Shown here: one piece after another, positions 26,746 to 38,576 of the stretch
Position numbering within the stretch: position 1 is the stretch's first letter
Layout of the letters: each line of letters opens with the position of its first letter
The notes under the pieces: generated by a model
The model's input: only the letters and a program-made list of their open reading frames with translations
Database searches by the model: none
Told to the model about the DNA's origin: nothing
Made by a program: the position numbers and the translations under genes
DNA from: Afipia sp. GAS231
Lineage (GTDB): Bacteria > Pseudomonadota > Alphaproteobacteria > Rhizobiales > Xanthobacteraceae
Direction: 5' to 3'
DNA length: 64,000 nucleotides
Assembly: GCF_900103365.1 (NCBI RefSeq)
Contig: NZ_LT629703.1
Span: 1,116,001 to 1,180,000, forward strand

Positions 26746-26961
26746 TCAGAGAGAAAGCAGTCCAAGCGCGATCGGGATCAGGAAATAGGCGCCGACGCCG
26801 AGCAGGATTCCCAGGACGATCCTCACGGTCCGCCCTTGAACCTTGGTATCCAGCCAGGTCCCAAACTTTACCAGTATTGTCTGTTCCAAGAACGACCTGA
26901 CGGCGCCCCTAATGAAGGCGCCCAGCAGTTCGAACAGCAACTCTCCGAGAAGCTTGGCCAT
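26746..26961 (-). CDS. Small membrane protein
   Basis: A 71-residue protein with an amphipathic N-terminal half (MAKLLGELLFELLGAFIRGA) and one C-terminal transmembrane helix (about 48-68, IVLGILLGVGAYFLIPIALG). No family recognised. It is convergent with the HAD gene. Codon use matches neighbours and homologous-looking short proteins occur in rhizobia, but no function is known. Confidence 0.6.
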   Translation of the reverse strand: MAKLLGELLFELLGAFIRGAVRSFLEQTILVKFGTWLDTKVQGRTVRIVLGILLGVGAYFLIPIALGLLSL

Positions 26962-27144
26962 CTACCTGTACCACCCACTTTTGAGATTAGTCGCACCTCT
27001 CGCGGCGGCGGTTCAGTTGCCCCGGGGCCGAACCGATGCTCCTGGGGGTCACCTGCGCCAATGTTGGCATGCCAGCGGCACGTCCGGTTGCGGGGCAATC
27101 TCGGAAGTTTGCATTTGTTGCTCGCCGATGCGGCCGCGCTCGAC

Positions 27145-28374
27145 CTAATCCCGTTCCGCCTGCTCGATCTCGCCGGCGGCGATATCACCCTTCAGCGCCT
27201 GTGCGGTATCGGCCATCCGGGCGGCGGCGGTTTCCTTCAGATGGGCGGCGAGCGCCGGCAGCCGATCGATCAGCGCGTGAAAATCCTGGGCATCGAGCGC
27301 CAATAGCTTGGTCTTGCGGGTTGCCGTCACCGTGCCGCTGCGCTTGGTCCGGTGCAGCAGCGCGATTTCACCGAAATAGGTGCCATCCGATAATCGAATG
27401 CGCTGGCTCGGCAGGTCGATCTCGACCTCGCCCGCGGTAATAAAATACATCGAGGACGCGACGTCGCCGCGCCGCACCAGCACTTCGCCGGATTCGAGGG
27501 TCCGCGCCCGCAACAGCCGCATGATGTCGGCGATTTCGGAGGCGCCGAGATGCGAGAACAGCGGCACCCGCGCCAGCATGCCCCAGGTAACGACGAAATC
27601 GCGCCGCCGCACCTCCTCGGCAAACGCGGTCGAGATGATCGCCACCGGCAGCGCGATCATCGCGAAGCCGACCACGATCGTGAACACCGATACGATCTTG
27701 CCGAGCGCCGTCACCGGCACCACGTCGCCATAGCCGACCGTGCCCAGCGTCACGATCGCCCACCACATCGCCTGCGGAATGGTGCCGAACTTGTCCGGCT
27801 GCACCGTGTGCTCGATCGCAAACAGCAGCGAGGCGAACAGCAGCACCGCGCCGGTCAGGATCACGAGACAACCGAACAGCGTGCGCCGCTCGGCATGCAG
27901 TGCGGCCAGCAGCGAACGCAGCGCCGGCGAATAGCGCACCAATTTAAGGAATGGCAGCATGCCGAACAGCACCAGCGCGTGGCGGTCGCGCAGGATCAGT
28001 GCGACGGCCGACGGCAGGAACGCCAGCAGGTCGATCACGCCGAGCGCGCTCAGCGCATATTCGAGGCGCGCCCGCATCGGCGTCATGTCGCGCAGCGAAT
28101 GGCCGACGACGCTCCAGATCCGCGCCAGATATTCCAGCGCAAACGCCATGACGGCGACGACTTCAACGGTCGTAAACAGCCGATGCAGTTTGGCTTCGTA
28201 TTCCGGCACCGACGCCAGGATCGCCGCCACCACGTCGACCACGATGATGACGACGATCAGCCGGACGAAGCGCGAGCCGACCGAATTCGGCGGATGATCG
28301 TGTTCGAGCAGTTCGTACAGCCGGTCCCGCAAATCCGGATCGCCGATCGCGCGTTTGCCCGGAACCGTTGTCAC
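27145..28374 (-). CDS. Cyclic-nucleotide-binding potassium channel
   Basis: A 409-residue six-helix channel of the MlotiK1 type. S1-S6 lie at about 35-260; the selectivity filter TLGTVGYGD is intact, so it is K+ selective. The C-terminal domain (about 285-380) is a cNMP-binding fold with the phosphate cassette FGEIALLHRTKRSGTVTA, including the conserved Glu and Arg. S4 has few arginines, so voltage sensing is probably weak. The start is close to alaS, whose stop lies 16 bases upstream on the same strand; cotranscription with alaS is plausible. Confidence 0.93.
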   Translation of the reverse strand: MTTVPGKRAIGDPDLRDRLYELLEHDHPPNSVGSRFVRLIVVIIVVDVVAAILASVPEYEAKLHRLFTTVEVVAVMAFALEYLARIWSVVGHSLRDMTPMRARLEYALSALGVIDLLAFLPSAVALILRDRHALVLFGMLPFLKLVRYSPALRSLLAALHAERRTLFGCLVILTGAVLLFASLLFAIEHTVQPDKFGTIPQAMWWAIVTLGTVGYGDVVPVTALGKIVSVFTIVVGFAMIALPVAIISTAFAEEVRRRDFVVTWGMLARVPLFSHLGASEIADIMRLLRARTLESGEVLVRRGDVASSMYFITAGEVEIDLPSQRIRLSDGTYFGEIALLHRTKRSGTVTATRKTKLLALDAQDFHALIDRLPALAAHLKETAAARMADTAQALKGDIAAGEIEQAERD

Positions 28375-28389
28375 CGCTGGATACCTCGA

Positions 28390-31068
28390 TCAGGCGTTTG
28401 CCATCGCCTGTTCGATCGCCTTAAGCGCCGCATCCGCCTTGGCGCCGTCGGGCCCGCCGGCCTGCGCCATGTCGGGCCGTCCGCCGCCGCCCTTGCCGCC
28501 GAGTGCCGCGGACGCGACCTTGACCAGTTCAACCGCACTGAAGCGCGAGGTGAGATCGGCGGTGACGCCGACCACGACGCCGGCTTTGCCGTCCTCGGTG
28601 ACGCCGACGATGGCGACCACACCAGAGCCGATCTGCTTCTTGCCGTCGTCGACCAGGCTCTTGAGGTCCTTGGTCTCGACACCCTCGACCGCGCGGGCCA
28701 TCAGCTTGACGCCGCCCGCTTCGCGGACGCCGCCGGCGGCCTGAGCGCCATTGCCGGCACCGCCGCCACCCATCGCGAGCTTCTTGCGCGCGTCGGTCAG
28801 GTCCCGCTCGAGCTTCTTGCGCTCTTCCATCAGGGCGGCGATGCGCGCCGGCATGTCGTCGACCGTGGTGCGCAGTTCGGCGGCTGCATTCTTTGCAAGC
28901 GTCATCGTGTCGTTGGCGTGCTTGCGCGCATGACGGCCGGTCAACGCTTCGATACGCCGCACGCCCGACGAAACCGCGCTTTCGCCGGTCACCGAGATCA
29001 GGCCGATATCGCCGGTACGCCTGACATGGGTGCCGCCGCACAGTTCGACCGACCAGCCGAGCGCGTTCTGGCCGTGCTCGCGGGACTGCTTGCCCATCGA
29101 GACGACGCGGACCTCGTCGCCGTATTTCTCGCCAAACAGCGCGCGGGCGCCGGCCTCGCGGGCCTCATCCACCGCCATCAACCGCGTGGTGACTTCGTCG
29201 TTTTCGAGCACCACCTCGTTGGCGATGTCCTCGACACGGGCGAGTTCTTCCGGCGTGATCGGCTTCTGGTGCACGAAGTCGAAGCGCAGGCGATCCGGCG
29301 CCACCAGCGAACCGCGCTGGGCGATGTGATCGCCGAGCACCTGGCGCAGCGCCTCGTGCAACAGATGCGTCGCCGAGTGATGCGCGCGGATCGAGGACCG
29401 CCTGGCGTGATCGACTTCGAGTTGCAGCGGCGTGCCGAGCTTCAAGGTGCCCTGCTCCACCGTACCGACATGCACGAAGAGATCGCCGGCCTTCTTCTGC
29501 GTGTCCGACACGCGGAACTTGACGCCCTCGCCGATCATCAGGCCGGTGTCGCCGACCTGGCCGCCGGACTCCGCGTAAAACGGTGTCTGGTTCAGCACGA
29601 TCGCGCCGCTCTCGCCGGTCGCGATGCTGTCGGCATCCTTGCCGTCCTTCACCAGCGCCGTCACCACGCCCTCGGCGATCTCGGTGTCGTAACCGAGGAA
29701 TTCGGTGGCGCCGAGTTTTTCGCGCAGCGGGAACCAGATGTTCTCGCTGGCGATGTCGCCGGAGCCCTTCCAGGACTCGCGTGCCTTGGCTTTCTGCTTT
29801 TCCATCGCATCGGTAAACGAGGCCTGATCGACGCTGATGCCGCGCGATTTGAGCGCATCCTGCGTCAGGTCGAGCGGGAAGCCGTAGGTGTCGTACAGCG
29901 TGAACGCGGTGTCGCCGTCGAACATGTCGCCTTTCTTCAGGCCGGCGCTCTTCTCGTCGAGGATCGAAAGTCCACGCTCCAGCGTCTTGCGGAAGCGCGC
30001 CTCTTCCAGACGCAGCGTTTCCTCGATCAGATTCTCGGCGCGCACCAGATCCGGATAGGCCTGGCCCATTTCGCGCACCAGCGCCCAGACCAGACGATGC
30101 ATCAGCGGTTCGCGCGCGCCCAACAGCTGCGCATGGCGCATGGCGCGGCGCATGATCCGGCGCAGCACATAGCCTCGGCCCTCGTTCGACGGCAGCACGC
30201 CGTCGGCAATCAGGAAGGCCGAGGAGCGCAGATGGTCGGAAATGACCCGGAACGACGCGGCGGTCTGCTCCTGCGGCGCGTGCCCCAGCGCGGAAGCCGT
30301 GGCATCGATCAGGTTACGGAACAGATCGGTCTCGAACACGCTGTCGACGCCCTGCAGGATGCAGGCCATGCGTTCCAGCCCGAGGCCGGTGTCGATCGAG
30401 GGGCGCGGCAACGGCTGGCGGTCCTCCTTCGTCACCTGCTCGAATTGCATGAAGACGAGATTCCAGAATTCGAGGAAGCGATCGCCGTCTTCCTCCGGGC
30501 TGCCGGGCGGACCGCCCCAGATATGCTCGCCACGGTCGATGAAAATCTCCGAACAGGGTCCGCAAGGTCCGGTGTCGCCCATCGCCCAGAAATTATCCGA
30601 GGTCGGGATCCGGATGATGCGATCGTCGGAAAAGCCCGCGATCTTCTTCCAGAGATCGAACGCCTCGTCGTCGGTGTGATAGACCGTGACGAGCAGCTTG
30701 TCCTTGTTGAGCCCGAATTCCTTGGTGACCAGCTTCCAGGCGAGCTCGATCGCGCGCTCCTTGAAATAGTCGCCGAACGAGAAGTTGCCGAGCATCTCGA
30801 AGAAGGTGAGATGGCGCGCGGTGTAGCCGACATTGTCGAGGTCGTTGTGCTTGCCGCCGGCGCGGACGCATTTCTGCGAGGTGGTGGCGCGCTGATAGCC
30901 GCGCTTCTCGACGCCGGTGAAGACGTTCTTGAACTGCACCATGCCGGCATTGGTGAACATCAAGGTCGGGTCGTTGCGTGGAACCAGCGGCGACGACGGC
31001 ACGATCTCGTGGCCGTTCTCGGCAAAGAAATCCAGAAATTTTGACCTGATATCGTTAACGCCGCTCAT
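28390..31068 (-). CDS. alaS: Alanyl-tRNA synthetase
   Basis: Charges tRNA-Ala. The 892-residue protein has all expected parts: aminoacylation domain ([42 protein letters not shown]), tRNA-recognition region, editing domain with the zinc motif [13 protein letters not shown] plus a later CGGTHV, and the C-terminal DHHA1-type domain with a Gly-rich linker. ATG 31068 is preferred over the one at 31074, matching homologues. Followed at 16 bases by the K+ channel gene. Confidence 0.98.
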   Translation of the reverse strand: MSGVNDIRSKFLDFFAENGHEIVPSSPLVPRNDPTLMFTNAGMVQFKNVFTGVEKRGYQRATTSQKCVRAGGKHNDLDNVGYTARHLTFFEMLGNFSFGDYFKERAIELAWKLVTKEFGLNKDKLLVTVYHTDDEAFDLWKKIAGFSDDRIIRIPTSDNFWAMGDTGPCGPCSEIFIDRGEHIWGGPPGSPEEDGDRFLEFWNLVFMQFEQVTKEDRQPLPRPSIDTGLGLERMACILQGVDSVFETDLFRNLIDATASALGHAPQEQTAASFRVISDHLRSSAFLIADGVLPSNEGRGYVLRRIMRRAMRHAQLLGAREPLMHRLVWALVREMGQAYPDLVRAENLIEETLRLEEARFRKTLERGLSILDEKSAGLKKGDMFDGDTAFTLYDTYGFPLDLTQDALKSRGISVDQASFTDAMEKQKAKARESWKGSGDIASENIWFPLREKLGATEFLGYDTEIAEGVVTALVKDGKDADSIATGESGAIVLNQTPFYAESGGQVGDTGLMIGEGVKFRVSDTQKKAGDLFVHVGTVEQGTLKLGTPLQLEVDHARRSSIRAHHSATHLLHEALRQVLGDHIAQRGSLVAPDRLRFDFVHQKPITPEELARVEDIANEVVLENDEVTTRLMAVDEAREAGARALFGEKYGDEVRVVSMGKQSREHGQNALGWSVELCGGTHVRRTGDIGLISVTGESAVSSGVRRIEALTGRHARKHANDTMTLAKNAAAELRTTVDDMPARIAALMEERKKLERDLTDARKKLAMGGGGAGNGAQAAGGVREAGGVKLMARAVEGVETKDLKSLVDDGKKQIGSGVVAIVGVTEDGKAGVVVGVTADLTSRFSAVELVKVASAALGGKGGGGRPDMAQAGGPDGAKADAALKAIEQAMANA

Positions 31069-31280
31069 GTTCATCCAATCGGAAAAATGGCCCGGTTCAG
31101 GCCCCCAAAACAGCCTGTTCCTCCGGCGAGATGCTTTTAGACAAGGCCATCAGCGGTGTCCAGAAACTGTGCAGGCGGATCAGGGGCTTGCCGCAGCACA
31201 CAAGAGTGGTTGATTAAGGCTGCGCCGCGTTGACAGACTTGGCGGCGTCGTGTTTCCCTCCTATCTGTTGACTACGTCAC

Positions 31281-31449
31281 GTCGGGAGAGATCGGCTTAA
31301 GCGCCGGCGCCGAAGGAGCAACCGCCCCGGAAACTCTCAGGCAAACGAACCGCGTGACTGACTAGCATCTGGAAAGAGACGCCGAAGGGTTTTGGCCCTG
31401 ACGCGTCCGCCGACGGGATAATACTCTCAGGCACAGCGACAGATGGGGC
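31281..31449 (+). ncRNA. Tandem glycine riboswitch
   Basis: Two glycine aptamers in series upstream of gcvT. The first spans about 31281-31359 (GGGAGAG ... GCCGAAGGAGCAACCGCC ... ACTCTCAGGCAAA); the second about 31369-31449 (GGAAAGAGACGCCGAAGG ... ACTCTCAGGCACAGCGACAG). The CTCTCAGGCA core occurs in both, at 31334 and 31424. A GC hairpin near 31466-31480 (GGGGACTTCTCCCC) may belong to the expression platform. In this family, glycine binding switches on the cleavage genes. Confidence 0.95.
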
Positions 31450-31500
31450 TTTCTTTCGGGTTTTGGGGACTTCTCCCCGCGACCCCTTGAGGGCCTCTGG

Positions 31501-32646
31501 ATGCTCGCGCGCGACGAATCTCCCTTACTGCGTACCCCCTTGCACGCGCTCCATGTGGCGCGCGGCGGCAAGCTGGTTCCCTTCGCGGGCTATGAAATGC
31601 CGGTGCAATACGCCGCCGGCGTGCTCAGGGAACACCTGCATACCCGCTCCCATGCCGGCCTGTTCGACGTCTCGCATATGGGGCAGCTCGCGCTGCGCCC
31701 GAAGTCCGGCAAGGTTTCGGACGCCGCCCTGGCGCTGGAACGGCTGGTGCCGCAGGACATCGTTGCGGTTGCACCGGGACGGCAGCGCTACGCGCAGTTC
31801 ACCAGCGGCGATGGCGGCATTCTCGACGATCTGATGGTGGCGAATTTCGGCGACCATCTGTTTCTGGTGGTCAACGCCGCCTGCAAGGCCGAGGACGAGG
31901 CGCATCTGCGTGCGCATCTGTCCGAGACTTGCGTGATTGATTCGCTGGTCGACCGCGCGCTGGTCGCGCTGCAGGGCCCGAAAGCCGAATCGGCACTGGC
32001 GAAACTTTGTGCAGGCGTGACAGCGATGCGCTTCATGGATACCGGTCCGCGAAAAGTTGATGGCATCGACGCCTTTGTGTCGCGCTCCGGCTATACCGGC
32101 GAGGACGGTTTCGAGATTTCGGTGCCGGCCGATCACGCCGAGGCACTGGTGACGGCGCTGCTGGAGAATGCCGACGTGCTGCCGATCGGCCTTGGCGCGC
32201 GCGACAGCCTGCGGCTTGAGGCGGGCCTTTGCCTGTATGGCCATGACATCGACACCACGACGACGCCGGTCGAGGGCGCACTGGAATGGTCGGTGCAGAA
32301 AAGCCGCCGCAGCGGCGGCGCCCGCGCCGGTGGTTTTCCCGGCGCTGAGAAAATCCTCTCGCAGTTCGAAACAGGCGCATCGCGTCGCCGCGTCGGCCTG
32401 CGTCCCGAGGGCCGCGCGCCGGTGCGCGAAGGCGCCCTGCTGTTTGCGGATGCGACCGCCGGCGAGCCGGTCGGCAAGGTGACATCGGGCGGCTTCGGCC
32501 CGAGCCTCAATGCACCGGTCGCGATGGGCTATCTGCCGACATCCCTCGCCGCCAATGGCACACAAGTTTTCGCCGAAGTGCGCGGGCAACGCCTGCCGCT
32601 TCAGGTCGCGCCGATGCCGTTCGTTCCCAACACCTATAAACGCTAG
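31501..32646 (+). CDS. gcvT: Glycine cleavage system T protein (aminomethyltransferase)
   Basis: Transfers the methylene group from the H-protein-bound intermediate to tetrahydrofolate, releasing ammonia. The 381-residue protein shows [48 protein letters not shown] at the N-terminus, [13 protein letters not shown] in the middle and a C-terminal barrel. It is the first gene of gcvT-gcvH-gcvP under the glycine riboswitch, with gcvH 11 bases downstream. The quoted blocks are separate stretches of the same domain. Confidence 0.97.
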   Translation: MLARDESPLLRTPLHALHVARGGKLVPFAGYEMPVQYAAGVLREHLHTRSHAGLFDVSHMGQLALRPKSGKVSDAALALERLVPQDIVAVAPGRQRYAQFTSGDGGILDDLMVANFGDHLFLVVNAACKAEDEAHLRAHLSETCVIDSLVDRALVALQGPKAESALAKLCAGVTAMRFMDTGPRKVDGIDAFVSRSGYTGEDGFEISVPADHAEALVTALLENADVLPIGLGARDSLRLEAGLCLYGHDIDTTTTPVEGALEWSVQKSRRSGGARAGGFPGAEKILSQFETGASRRRVGLRPEGRAPVREGALLFADATAGEPVGKVTSGGFGPSLNAPVAMGYLPTSLAANGTQVFAEVRGQRLPLQVAPMPFVPNTYKR

Positions 32647-32657
32647 AGGAAGTTTTC

Positions 32658-33023
32658 ATGACGACGCTGTTCACCTCCGACCACGAATGGCTCCACATCG
32701 AGGGCGATGTCGCCACCATCGGGGTCACTGATTATGCGCAGTCGCAGCTCGGCGACGTCGTATTCGTCGAACTGCCCAAGGTCGGCCGCACCCTGAAAAA
32801 GGCGGAGGCCGCCGCGGTGGTCGAATCGGTCAAAGCCGCCTCCGACGTCTACGCGCCGATCTCGGGCGAAGTGCTCGAGGTCAACGAGGCGCTGGCCGCC
32901 GAGCCAGCGCTGGTCAATTCGGATGCCGGCGGCAAGGCCTGGTTTTTCAAGCTGAAGATCGCCGACAAGAGCGAACTCGGCGGCCTGATGGACGAAGCCG
33001 CCTATGCCAAGCACACGGCCTGA
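32658..33023 (+). CDS. gcvH: Glycine cleavage system H protein
   Basis: Lipoyl carrier that shuttles the aminomethyl group between P, T and L proteins. The 121-residue protein has the lipoyl domain with the modified lysine in [18 protein letters not shown] (about residues 53-70) and a closing YAKHTA tail. AGAGGAAG precedes the start. Eleven bases separate it from gcvT and ten from gcvP. Confidence 0.98.
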   Translation: MTTLFTSDHEWLHIEGDVATIGVTDYAQSQLGDVVFVELPKVGRTLKKAEAAAVVESVKAASDVYAPISGEVLEVNEALAAEPALVNSDAGGKAWFFKLKIADKSELGGLMDEAAYAKHTA

Positions 33024-33033
33024 GGAAGAACCC

Positions 33034-35904
33034 ATGAACGCGCCGCTCAAGACGACCACCACCGAAGCCGCCACCGATTTCGTGCGCCGTCACATCGGCC
33101 CCTCGCCGCGCGACGTCGCGGCGATGCTGGAGACGACGGGTGCGAAGAGTCTCAGCGAACTGATGGGCCAGACGCTGCCGTCGTCGATCCGGCAGAAGGC
33201 GCCGCTCGATCTCGGGCGGGCCTTGAGCGAAACCGAGGCGCTGTCGCATATGCGCCAACTGGCTTCGCAAAATCAGGTATTCACCTCGCTGATCGGCACC
33301 GGCTATTCCGGCACCCTCCTGCCCGCGGTGATCCAGCGCAACATTCTGGAGAACCCGGCCTGGTACACCGCCTATACGCCGTACCAGCCGGAGATCAGCC
33401 AGGGCCGGCTGGAAGCGCTGTTCAACTTCCAGACCATGATTTGCGACCTGACCGGGCTCGACGTCGCCAACGCCTCGCTACTCGACGAAGCGACCGCCGC
33501 GGCGGAAGCGATGGCGCTGGCCGAGCGCCACTCGCAGGTGAAGGCGAAGGCGTTCTTCGTCGACAAGGAGGTGCATCCCCAGACGCTCGCGGTGATGCGT
33601 ACCCGTGCCGAGCCCCTGGGCTGGACCCTCGTGGTCGGCGATCCCCTGACTGATCTCGACAAGACCGATGTGCTTGGTGCCCTGCTGCAATATCCCGGCA
33701 CGTCAGGCGCGGTTCGCGACCTGCGGCCCGCCATCGCATCGTTGCGCGCGAAGGGCGCGCTGGCGATCGTCGCGGCGGACCTCCTGGCGCTGACGCTCTT
33801 GGCTTCGCCCGGCGAACTCGGCGCCGATATCGCGATCGGATCGGCGCAGCGTTTTGGCGTGCCGATGGGCTATGGCGGGCCGCACGCGGCCTATATGGCG
33901 GTACGCGACGCGCTGAAGCGTTCGCTGCCGGGCCGCATCGTCGGCCTGTCGGTGGATTCGCGGGGCGCCCCGGCCTATCGGCTGGCGCTGCAGACCCGCG
34001 AACAGCATATCCGCCGCGAAAAGGCCACCTCCAACATCTGCACCGCGCAGGTGCTGCTGGCGGTGATCGCCTCGATGTACGCGGTCTATCACGGCCCCGA
34101 AGGGTTGACGCACATCGCCCGCACCGTGCACCGGCGCGCCGCCGCACTGGCGGCGGGGCTGGCCAAACTCGGCTTTGCGCCGAAATCGCAAAACTTCTTC
34201 GATACGATCACGGTCGACGCCGGCGCGAAGCGCGACCAGATCGTGGCGCGGGCGCTGGCTGAACAGATCAACCTGCGGATCGGCGAAGAGACGTTCGGCA
34301 TCGCCGTCGACGAGACCACGACACCCGAAGTGATCGAGGCGGTGTGGCGCGCGTTCGGCGGCAAGCTGGCTTACGCGGACGTCGAGGCCAGCGCGCGCGA
34401 GGCGCTTCCCGGCGAGTTGAAACGAACCAGCGCATTCCTGACCCATCCGGTGTTCCATGCCCACCGTTCCGAGACCGAGTTGTTGCGCTATATGCGCAAG
34501 CTGAGTGATCGCGATCTCGCGCTCGACCGCGCGATGATCCCGCTCGGCTCCTGCACCATGAAGCTGAACGCGACCTCGGAGATGATTCCGCTGACCTGGC
34601 CGGAGTTCGGCAATCTGCATCCGTTCGCACCTCCGGAGCAGGCCAAGGGTTATCACGCGCTGTTTGCGCGGCTGGAACAGTGGCTGTGCGACATCACCGG
34701 CTATGACGCGATCTCGCTGCAGCCGAATTCCGGCGCGCAGGGCGAATATGCCGGCCTGCTCGCGATCCGCGGCTATCACGCCGCGCGCGGCGAGCCGCAC
34801 CGCAAGGTGTGCCTGATCCCCTCCTCCGCGCACGGCACCAACCCGGCTTCCGCAAGCATGGTCGGCATGGACGTGGTGGTGGTGGCGTGCGATGGGCGCG
34901 GCGACGTCGATGTCGACGATCTCCGCGCCAAGGCCGACCAGCATGGCAAAAACCTCGCCGCGATCATGATCACCTATCCCTCCACGCATGGCGTGTTCGA
35001 GGAACACATCAGCGAGATCTGCGACATCGTTCACGGCCATGGCGGCCAGGTCTATCTCGACGGCGCCAACATGAACGCGCAGGTCGGCCTGTCCAGGCCC
35101 GGCGATTACGGCGCCGATGTCAGCCATCTCAACCTGCACAAGACGTTCTGCATCCCGCATGGCGGCGGCGGCCCGGGCATGGGACCGATCGGCGTCAAAG
35201 CGCATCTCGCGCCCTATCTGCCCGGCCACCCGTTCAGCAACGGTGCGGCACCTGTCGGCCCGGTGTCGGCGGCACCGTTCGGCTCGGCGTCGATCCTGAC
35301 CATCTCCTACATCTACATTCTGATGATGGGCGGCGAAGGGCTGACGCGGGCCACGGAGCTTGCGATCCTCAACGCCAACTACATCGCGACAAAACTCGAT
35401 CCGCATTTCCCGGTGCTCTACAAGAACGCCAAGGGGCGGGTCGCGCATGAGTGCATCGTCGATCCGCGGCCACTCAAAGCGACGAGCGGCGTCACCGTCG
35501 ACGACATCGCCAAGCGGCTGATCGATTACGGGTTCCATGCCCCGACCATGAGCTTTCCGGTGCCGGGCACGCTGATGATCGAGCCGACCGAATCGGAATC
35601 GAAGGCGGAGCTGGATCGGTTCTGCGACGCCATGATCGCGATCCGCAACGAGATCACCGAGGTCGAAAAGGGCCGCTGGAAGATCGAGGCCTCGCCGCTG
35701 CGCCACGCCCCGCACACCGTGCACGACATCGCCGACGACGGCTGGCAGCGCGCCTATAGCCGCGTCGAGGGCTGCTTTCCGGCCGGCACCTCACGCACCG
35801 ACAAGTACTGGTGCCCGGTCGGCCGCGTCGACAACGTCTATGGCGACCGCAACCTGGTGTGCTCGTGCCCGCCGATCACGGACTACGCGCAGGCGGCGGA
35901 GTGA
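33034..35904 (+). CDS. gcvP: Glycine dehydrogenase (decarboxylating), P protein
   Basis: PLP enzyme that decarboxylates glycine and loads the H protein. It is the single-chain form, 956 residues, with two homologous halves. The PLP lysine lies in [18 protein letters not shown] in the second half. GAGGAAG precedes ATG 33034; a slightly longer in-frame start at 33004 overlaps gcvH and is less likely. It ends the operon and is followed by a palindromic repeat. The L protein (lipoamide dehydrogenase) is not in the window. Confidence 0.98.
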   Translation: MNAPLKTTTTEAATDFVRRHIGPSPRDVAAMLETTGAKSLSELMGQTLPSSIRQKAPLDLGRALSETEALSHMRQLASQNQVFTSLIGTGYSGTLLPAVIQRNILENPAWYTAYTPYQPEISQGRLEALFNFQTMICDLTGLDVANASLLDEATAAAEAMALAERHSQVKAKAFFVDKEVHPQTLAVMRTRAEPLGWTLVVGDPLTDLDKTDVLGALLQYPGTSGAVRDLRPAIASLRAKGALAIVAADLLALTLLASPGELGADIAIGSAQRFGVPMGYGGPHAAYMAVRDALKRSLPGRIVGLSVDSRGAPAYRLALQTREQHIRREKATSNICTAQVLLAVIASMYAVYHGPEGLTHIARTVHRRAAALAAGLAKLGFAPKSQNFFDTITVDAGAKRDQIVARALAEQINLRIGEETFGIAVDETTTPEVIEAVWRAFGGKLAYADVEASAREALPGELKRTSAFLTHPVFHAHRSETELLRYMRKLSDRDLALDRAMIPLGSCTMKLNATSEMIPLTWPEFGNLHPFAPPEQAKGYHALFARLEQWLCDITGYDAISLQPNSGAQGEYAGLLAIRGYHAARGEPHRKVCLIPSSAHGTNPASASMVGMDVVVVACDGRGDVDVDDLRAKADQHGKNLAAIMITYPSTHGVFEEHISEICDIVHGHGGQVYLDGANMNAQVGLSRPGDYGADVSHLNLHKTFCIPHGGGGPGMGPIGVKAHLAPYLPGHPFSNGAAPVGPVSAAPFGSASILTISYIYILMMGGEGLTRATELAILNANYIATKLDPHFPVLYKNAKGRVAHECIVDPRPLKATSGVTVDDIAKRLIDYGFHAPTMSFPVPGTLMIEPTESESKAELDRFCDAMIAIRNEITEVEKGRWKIEASPLRHAPHTVHDIADDGWQRAYSRVEGCFPAGTSRTDKYWCPVGRVDNVYGDRNLVCSCPPITDYAQAAE

Positions 35905-35922
35905 CGCGATAACACGCCCCAT

Positions 35923-36069
35923 CGTCATGGCCGGGTTTATCCCGGCCATCCACGTCTTCCAGACACAAAATCGCGAAAACAACCCCATGCAAAGTAGAAT
36001 GGACCCGGGTCACAGCACCCGTACTGCTTGCGCTCCAAGACGCGTTTCGCGCTTTTCCCGGGCATGACG
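35923..36069. repeat. Interspersed palindromic repeat, CGTCATGGCCGGG family
   Basis: A 147-base element bounded by CGTCATGGCCGGG and GGGCATGACGG, with ATCCACGTCTTCC inside, related to the copy at 7573-7658 but carrying an extra segment with AACAACCCCATGCAAAGTA. It lies between gcvP and the recA terminator. Confidence 0.8.
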
Positions 36070-36081
36070 GTGGCGCTGCCC

Positions 36082-36135
36082 AAAAACAAAAACGGGCGCT
36101 GAAGACGTCGGCAACTCAACGTCCGCAGCACCCGT
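36082..36135 (-). terminator. Rho-independent terminator of recA
   Basis: Read on the minus strand, ACGGGTGCTG (36135-36126) pairs with CAGCGCCCGT (36101-36092) with one G-U pair, with an inner GGACG/CGTC extension, then TTTTTGTTTTTGG. It lies 43 bases after the recA stop. Confidence 0.8.
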
Positions 36136-36177
36136 TATGTCGAAACTCAGGTTACGCGAACCAGGTTTCGGAAAACC

Positions 36178-37269
<1,092 letters not shown>

Positions 37270-37371
37270 AGGTCGTGCTCCTTATGGCGGGGATTCGCTA
37301 GCGGGACAAACGGGCGACGAAATCTTTGGGAATCGGCGGCTGATGGGAACCTTGTACCATGTTTGTTCTAT

Positions 37372-37386
37372 GTTCGCAATATGTTC
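37372..37386 (-). promoter_or_regulatory. LexA (SOS) box of recA
   Basis: GTTC-GCAATAT-GTTC on the plus strand (GAAC-N7-GAAC on the coding strand), exactly the alphaproteobacterial LexA consensus, about 103 bases upstream of the recA start. A further GTTC at 37365 is offset by three bases and does not fit the spacing. Confidence 0.88.
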
Positions 37387-37557
37387 TTTTGAGCCCGAGG
37401 TGCTGGCCCCTTTCCATTCCGCCTGATGGTTAGTGGTCCCTTTAGATTTTTGGAGTGGCCCCTTATGGCGCCGGGCGAAGGTACTGGCCTGTTTCCGACC
37501 TCAGTGGCCTAATTTTATTTTTGCAGTGGCTTGTTTTGAACTCGGCACTTTGCGGGG

Positions 37558-37803
37558 ATGGCAGTCATATCCATTGAAACCCAATCAAATAAGATAGTCC
37601 CGCGAATCAACCACAGCTTGGGGGCTGCCAATATGCGACGCCATCGAACTCCAGTTCTAAACGATGCTCCATCCATCGCCTTTAGCCTCAGCGATGACGA
37701 GTGTGTTCAGAGGCTGGCTCTGCTCATTGAGCACCGAGACAACAAAAATTTTGATGAAATCGTCGCTCTGATCGCCCGCTTAGCGGTTCCGATAGAGGGT
37801 TGA
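37558..37803 (+). CDS. Small hypothetical protein
   Basis: An 81-residue orphan I do not recognise. Its C-terminal half (FSLSDDECVQRLALLIEHRD, then KNFDEIVALIARLAVPIEG) looks like two amphipathic helices and is more protein-like than the N-terminus. The start is unclear: ATG 37558 has GGGG immediately before it, and ATG 37633 is an alternative giving 56 residues. A hairpin terminator follows 17 bases after the stop and is shared in sequence with that of the gene at 38577. Composition is more AT-rich than the surroundings. Confidence 0.5.
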   Translation: MAVISIETQSNKIVPRINHSLGAANMRRHRTPVLNDAPSIAFSLSDDECVQRLALLIEHRDNKNFDEIVALIARLAVPIEG

Positions 37804-37819
37804 AAATTCCAATTTCCTA

Positions 37820-37846
37820 GAGGCCGCCTCAGTTGGCGGCCTCTTT
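37820..37846 (+). terminator. Hairpin terminator, copy 1
   Basis: GAGGCCGCC (37820-37828), loop TCAGTT, GGCGGCCTC (37835-37843), then TTT. A 25-base core (GCCGCCTCAGTTGGCGGCCT plus CTTTC) is identical to the one at 38778-38802 after the next small gene. Confidence 0.85.
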
Positions 37847-38576
37847 CATTCCGCGTCGGGGTCGCGGCCAAATCGTTGAAGCTTGCCCTGGAAGCTCTTG
37901 CCCCCGCCTCACTGCCGAAGCCGTTTTAAATCACTGGCCTGGTTGAATCTGCGAGTGGCCTATTTCGGCCAGTACCAGCCCACACAGGCGCTGTCCTAAT
38001 TCCCCGTTGCGGGTGTCAAACAAACGGCCCCAGCGCGGGGCTGGCGCGCGCAGGGGCTGTCTGGGAGGAGACGATGCAGGAGCGGCGGCGCCCCAACACC
38101 ATCCATCTGCAAATCCAGAACGCTGCTCTGATTGGTGATGGTCAAAATTGGACATCGACAGAAATAAATACGCGTCTTCCCTGCCGTCCTAATTTCTGAG
38201 GTGGGGCGGCGCACCTGAATCAAAAGGGGCCGCTCACGTCAGCGACCCCCTGCCGGTAGAATTGAAAAATTTATTCGACATGAAACCAGCCCCGGCAAGA
38301 GCAGGATAGAATTTCGCACGAATTGTGTGGAGTCCGTAAAAGTTCGGTGTTCCACTACCGGAACCACGAGTGTCCTAATCTTCCTTTCCGGGTGTCTAAT
38401 CAGGAAAGCACCACCGGCGAGCACTGTCCGCATTTGACCCCTCGTGCCCCGGTTTGTGGTTAGCGGCAGTCCTAATTTGAATTGTTCACTTTGGAACTGA
38501 CGGGGCAAATTCCGCATATTAGGATCGGAATTTGCAAACCCTACGGTTAGGACCCGTAAGCAAATGAGGTTGTGTC
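37847..38576. repeat. Repeat-bearing spacer with GTCCTAAT motifs
   Basis: No convincing gene. GTCCTAAT occurs at 37993-38000, 38186-38193, 38372-38379 and 38469-38476, and the inverse (TTAGGA) at about 38518 and 38544. Two copies share a longer minus-strand pattern: ACACCCG, AA, a G-rich stretch, then ATTAGGACA (near 37993-38020 and 38372-38396). Nearby, AGTGG(C/T)CC motifs recur at 37430-37520 and 37930-37970. Minus-strand open frames here look like chance frames. The region resembles decayed repeats or a regulatory RNA locus. Confidence 0.55.

Noticed and set aside
28375..28389. Separate promoter for the potassium channel gene
   Set aside because: The gap to alaS is 15 bases, so no room for one beyond the end of alaS.
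27550..31044. Very long plus-strand frame opposite alaS and the channel gene
   Set aside because: Antisense shadow of a high-GC coding region; no ribosome site, no domain, extreme His/Arg/Asp/Gln bias.
33703..35724. Long minus-strand frame opposite gcvP
   Set aside because: Antisense shadow of gcvP; composition is unnatural.
37996..38223. Minus-strand frame of 75 codons in the repeat spacer
   Set aside because: Same reasons; begins and ends within degenerate repeats.
38239..38517. Minus-strand frame of 92 codons in the repeat spacer
   Set aside because: Composition is not protein-like and the frame crosses the GTCCTAAT repeats; no ribosome site.
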